From Microbacterium sp. SYP-A9085 (GTDB taxonomy: Bacteria; Actinomycetota; Actinomycetes; Actinomycetales; Microbacteriaceae), in NCBI RefSeq assembly GCF_009649635.1, contig NZ_WJII01000008.1, positions 1 through 47,577 on the forward strand: a stretch of DNA of 47,577 nt. Reading direction: 5' to 3'. A program made the position numbers and the translations under genes. Below, piece after piece: positions 45,393 through 47,577 of the stretch (positions are counted from its first letter, which is position 1; each line of letters begins with the position of its first letter). Under the pieces are notes generated by a model. That model saw only the letters and a list, made by a program, of their open reading frames with translations, was not told the origin of the DNA and did no database searches.

Positions 45393-45884
45393 CTACCGGG
45401 CGCCGTCGGCCGCCTGGATGAGCCCCTCCAGGCGGTACCCGAGCCATTCGTAGATCCCGAACCGCGGATCGTCGTCGTCGTGGTCGTCCTCCGAGTGGAT
45501 GTCCAGGCGCGACGCGAGCACCAGGCGCAGCGCCGCCAGTGTGCGCAGCCACGCCTCCACCCGCTCCGGCGACAGCACGATGGACATGGTCTGCAGCGAC
45601 CGGTTCTCGTCGTCGGGAGGCGCCACGCTCGGCAGGTCGGCCAGGACCGTCTGCGCGTCCTCGTCGCGACGCGCGAGGAGATCCGCCGCCGTCAGGTCGC
45701 GGAATTGCCGGGACGCCTCGGCGTCGTCGGCGTACGCGTCGGGCACCAGCCGCGCCAGGGCCGGGTCCGCGGGTGGGGTCGACGTCGGGGTCTCGCCGAG
45801 CAGATCGCGGAACTGGCGCACGAGGTCCGCCAGGTGCGCGGCCTCGAGGAGCGTGATCTCCATCACCACGGTGCGCGGTCTCAT
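45393..45884 (-). CDS. DUF2017 family protein
   Basis: A 163-residue mostly helical acidic protein (about 30-55 TPPADPALARLVPDAYADD, shown here in part). It has an Asp-rich stretch (EDDHDDDDPRF) near 140 and a C-terminal YEWLGYRLEGLIQA helix. DUF2017 proteins are encoded next to clpS across actinobacteria (Rv1332 beside Rv1331), suggesting a link to the Clp adaptor, but the function is not known. The ATG at 45884 overlaps the clpS stop by 4 bp (ATGA). It is the last gene of the operon. Confidence 0.88.
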   Translation of the reverse strand: MRPRTVVMEITLLEAAHLADLVRQFRDLLGETPTSTPPADPALARLVPDAYADDAEASRQFRDLTAADLLARRDEDAQTVLADLPSVAPPDDENRSLQTMSIVLSPERVEAWLRTLAALRLVLASRLDIHSEDDHDDDDPRFGIYEWLGYRLEGLIQAADGAR

Positions 45885-46180
45885 AGCCCGGCCTTGCGTA
45901 TCGTGGCCCACAGCCCGTAGTCGTGCATCGCCTGCGCGTGCAGCTCCATCTGCTCGTGCGGCCCTTCGGCGACGACGGCGTGGCCCTCGTTGTGGACCGC
46001 GAGCATGAGCCGTGTGGCTTTCTCACGGGAGTAGCCGAAGTAGGTGCGCAGGACCCGGACGACGTAGCTCATCAGGTTCACCGGATCGTTCCAGACCACC
46101 GTCTGCCACGGGCGGTCGGGGTCGACCGTCTGCCGGAGGTCTTCGTCCTCACGGATGTCGGGGGTTGCGAGCACACTCAT
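45881..46180 (-). CDS. clpS: ATP-dependent Clp protease adaptor
   Basis: A 99-residue adaptor with the core WQTVVWNDPVNLMSYVV, where the NDP residues line the N-degron pocket, then TRLMLAVHNEGHAVV with the conserved His, and a C-terminal DYGLWATI helix. ClpS brings N-end-rule substrates to the ClpA/ClpC unfoldase. The ATG at 46180 overlaps the metallopeptidase stop by 4 bp, and its own stop overlaps the DUF2017 start. Confidence 0.95.
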   Translation of the reverse strand: MSVLATPDIREDEDLRQTVDPDRPWQTVVWNDPVNLMSYVVRVLRTYFGYSREKATRLMLAVHNEGHAVVAEGPHEQMELHAQAMHDYGLWATIRKAGL

Positions 46181-46554
46181 GCCCAGCCCAGCTCGTGGAG
46201 TCGGTCGTCGTCGATGCCGTAGAAGTGCGCGATCTCGTGCACGAGCGTCGTGTGCACCTCGTCGCGCAGCTCCTCCTCGTGCTCGCATGCGGCCAGGTGC
46301 GGCTCCCGGTACACGATGATCCGGTCGGGCAGCTCGCCGCCGCCGTACCGGTCTCGCTCGGTGAGAGCCCAGCCGTCGTACAGGCCGAACAGGTCGAGGC
46401 TGCCGTCCTCGGGACGGTCCTCCACCACGAACACGACGTTGTCCAGGCCGTCCACCATGTCATCGGGAAGCCTGTCGAGCTCGTCGACGACGAGAGACTC
46501 GAATGCCTCGGCATCCATCTGCAGCATCGGCCGGACCGCTCCCGTGTCGCTCAT
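46177..46554 (-). CDS. Metallopeptidase family protein (HExxH)
   Basis: A 125-residue minimal zincin with HEIAHFYGID, where the two His and the Glu form the zinc and catalytic site; the downstream Asp can be the third ligand. The core begins MDAEAFESLVVDELDRLP, as in the conserved actinobacterial family placed next to clpS. The start is uncertain (ATG 46554, 46569 or 46527); no -10 with leaderless spacing and no good Shine-Dalgarno is seen, so it may be transcribed from the tRNA-His promoter 94 bp upstream. Confidence 0.88.
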   Translation of the reverse strand: MSDTGAVRPMLQMDAEAFESLVVDELDRLPDDMVDGLDNVVFVVEDRPEDGSLDLFGLYDGWALTERDRYGGGELPDRIIVYREPHLAACEHEEELRDEVHTTLVHEIAHFYGIDDDRLHELGWA

Positions 46555-46647
46555 GTCAGGGGACGGCATCCATCATCGCAGGGTTGCCGATGCGCGGCGT
46601 CGCGCCGGTAGGCAGGCGACGGTCGACGCGGGGCGTCGGAAAACGAT

Positions 46648-46724
46648 TGGGGTGAGTAACGGGACTTGAACCCGCGACCCCCTGGACCACAACCAGGTGC
46701 TCTACCAACTGAGCTATACCCACC
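46648..46724 (-). tRNA. tRNA-His (anticodon GTG)
   Basis: On the minus strand the 7-bp acceptor stem GTGGGTA/TACTCAC (one G-U pair), the D-arm, the anticodon stem CCTGG/CCAGG with loop TTGTGGT, and the T-arm GGGTTCAAGTCCC-like segment form a full cloverleaf. The G at 46724 is the -1 G specific to tRNA-His, facing C73. CCA is encoded (46650-46648). It lies between orn and the metallopeptidase operon, on the same strand as both. Confidence 0.97.
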
Positions 46725-46758
46725 ATGCGCCCGCACGGCGGGCAACCACACGATTCTC

Positions 46759-47385
46759 TCACACCTTCAGAGCGAACGATGACACCGCCGCGGCCGCCAG
46801 AGCCTTCGCGTCGTCGCTGGTCGGCCCGGGCTGCGGGACGAACACGGCGTCGCGATAATAGGCGAGTTCGCGGATGGATTCCCGGATGTCGGCCAGGGCG
46901 CGGTGGCCGCCGTCCTTGGCCGGAGCGTGCATGTACACCCGGGGGTACCAGCGGCGGGAGAGCTCCTTGATGCTGGAGACATCCACGCTCCGGTAGTGCA
47001 GCCACTGATCCACCGCGGGCATGTACTTCGCGAGGAACATGCGATCGGTGCCGATCGTGTTGCCCGCCAGCGGGGCCTTGTTCTGCAGCGGCGCGAACCG
47101 GCGGATGTACGCGAGGGTCTGCTCCTGGGCGTCGGCGAGGGTCGCCCCGCCGGGGATCTCCTCGATGAGGCCGGAGGTCGTGTGCATCTGTGTGACGAAC
47201 TCGTTCATGTGCGCGAGCGCGGCCTCGCTCGGCCGGATGACGATCTGGAAGCCGGGATCCAGCGGCTCGAGCTCGAAATCGGTGATGACGACGGCGATCT
47301 CGACGAGCTCGTCGACTTCGAGGTCGAGGCCCGTCATCTCGCAGTCGATCCACACGAGCCGGTCGTTTCCGGATGATGCCACCAT
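46759..47385 (-). CDS. orn: Oligoribonuclease
   Basis: A 208-residue DEDDh exonuclease of the Orn type with IDCEMTGLD (Asp14, Glu16), NTIGTDRMFL, YRSVDVSSIKELSRRWYP and GGHRALADIRESI (catalytic His and Asp). It degrades 2-5 nt RNA fragments and linear di-nucleotides such as pGpG. ATG 47385 is chosen because TAGGAT (47393-47398) lies 7 nt upstream; an in-frame ATG at 47394 falls inside that hexamer. The IS481 end begins 54 bp beyond the -10. Confidence 0.95.
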   Translation of the reverse strand: MVASSGNDRLVWIDCEMTGLDLEVDELVEIAVVITDFELEPLDPGFQIVIRPSEAALAHMNEFVTQMHTTSGLIEEIPGGATLADAQEQTLAYIRRFAPLQNKAPLAGNTIGTDRMFLAKYMPAVDQWLHYRSVDVSSIKELSRRWYPRVYMHAPAKDGGHRALADIRESIRELAYYRDAVFVPQPGPTSDDAKALAAAAVSSFALKV

Positions 47386-47392
47386 GTGAATC

Positions 47393-47398
47393 ATCCTA
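47393..47398 (-). promoter_or_regulatory. -10 element (TAGGAT), leaderless orn
   Basis: The hexamer lies 7 nt from the ATG at 47385. Its -35 region (about 47415-47421) is native DNA and not part of the IS. Confidence 0.5.
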
Positions 47399-47464
47399 AT
47401 GACGGGGCCGGACCTTGCCGACGCGCCCGCATCACACGGCCCCTCCGGGAGTGTCTAGGTTCAC

Positions 47465-47515
47465 GACATAGGTCACAGGTGATAGGTCGCTGATGAGTCG
47501 GGACATAGGTCACAG
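47465..47515 (+). repeat. 14-bp direct repeats in the IS left end
   Basis: GACATAGGTCACAG occurs exactly at 47465-47478 and 47502-47515, with a partial GATAGGTC at 47481-47488 between them. These are likely transposase binding sites. Confidence 0.65.
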
Positions 47516-47523
47516 TGCGATGC

Positions 47524-47577
47524 ATGTCGAAGCATCGTGTCGTGGTGTTGAAGATCGTCGCCGGGCAGCTCACCGTG
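47524..47577 (+). CDS. IS481-like transposase, first 18 residues (3' end outside window)
   Basis: The frame begins ATG and reads MSKHRVVVLKIVAGQLTV up to the window edge. This N-terminus, followed in the family by an HTH, is typical of IS481-type integrase-core transposases in actinobacteria. Only 54 bp are visible, so the family call rests on this short end and the terminal repeat structure. Confidence 0.55.
   Translation, partial: MSKHRVVVLKIVAGQLTV

Larger units (their letters stand above)
47452..47577 (+). mobile_element. Left end of an IS481-family-like insertion sequence (right edge of window)
   Basis: TGTCTAGGTT starts what looks like a terminal inverted repeat, with the TGT end common in this family. 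Native sequence (orn upstream region) stops just before. The element continues past the window, so its right end and target duplication cannot be seen. Confidence 0.6.

Noticed and set aside
46554..46650. Separate promoter for the metallopeptidase-clpS-DUF2017 operon
   Set aside because: I found no TANNNT at leaderless spacing from any candidate start and no convincing -10/-35 pair, so read-through from tRNA-His is as likely.

Overview
The window comes from a high-GC actinobacterium. Gene content, sequence style (very frequent GGATGC/GCATCC) and gene order point to the family Microbacteriaceae, most likely Microbacterium or a close relative; the genus is an inference. Almost everything is ordinary chromosomal housekeeping and central metabolism. 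An IS30-type transposase fragment lies at the left edge and an IS481-type left end at the right edge. I see no prophage, CRISPR array, defence island or biosynthetic gene cluster.

Layout. 1-160: 3' end of an IS30-family element that seems to have landed in a palindromic intergenic repeat. 327-4280: ABC-F ATPase, a three-gene set ending in SURF1, and fabG. 4288-8578: serB, the divergent glgC/glgA pair (ADP-glucose to alpha-glucan), a lone ABC ATPase and rpmE2. 8642-10294: DnaQ-like exonuclease and an alpha/beta hydrolase. 10310-10516: tandem hairpin repeats. 10539-21294: branched-chain amino acid catabolism, with an Lrp regulator, bkdABC (2-oxoacid dehydrogenase), a TetR regulator with two candidate operators, then a biotin-dependent acyl-CoA carboxylase, acyl-CoA dehydrogenase, MaoC hydratase and HpcH/CitE-type lyase. 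Together they form a leucine degradation route without a linked E3. 21417-23786: histidine phosphatase, sirtuin, SpoU rRNA/tRNA methyltransferase. 23812-27076: a lower-GC insert with two small genes, a fatty-acid desaturase, an unknown gene and a diacylglycerol-kinase-like gene, probably a lipid-related acquisition. 27040-36024: SGNH hydrolase, SF2 helicase, ferritin-VIT transporter, cysteine desulfurase, mnmA and ligA. 36046-39569: DEAD-box helicase and acyl-CoA ligase. 39732-44462: gatCAB and dinB. 44504-46554: GerW-like protein, nucleoside-kinase-like P-loop protein, and the metallopeptidase-clpS-DUF2017 operon. 46648-47385: tRNA-His and orn.

Two patterns run across the window. First, about eighteen genes on both strands have a TANNNT hexamer 6-8 nt before the start codon, the layout of a leaderless transcript; this fixes many starts and exposes two small genes (42 and 52 codons) at 23.8-24.2 kb. 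Genes without it mostly have a clear Shine-Dalgarno sequence or a 4-bp stop/start overlap. Second, several gene junctions carry strong inverted repeats of distinct families (53-bp and 58-bp units, GC-rich hairpins, a 20-bp-stem hairpin). These are the most unusual non-coding structures here.
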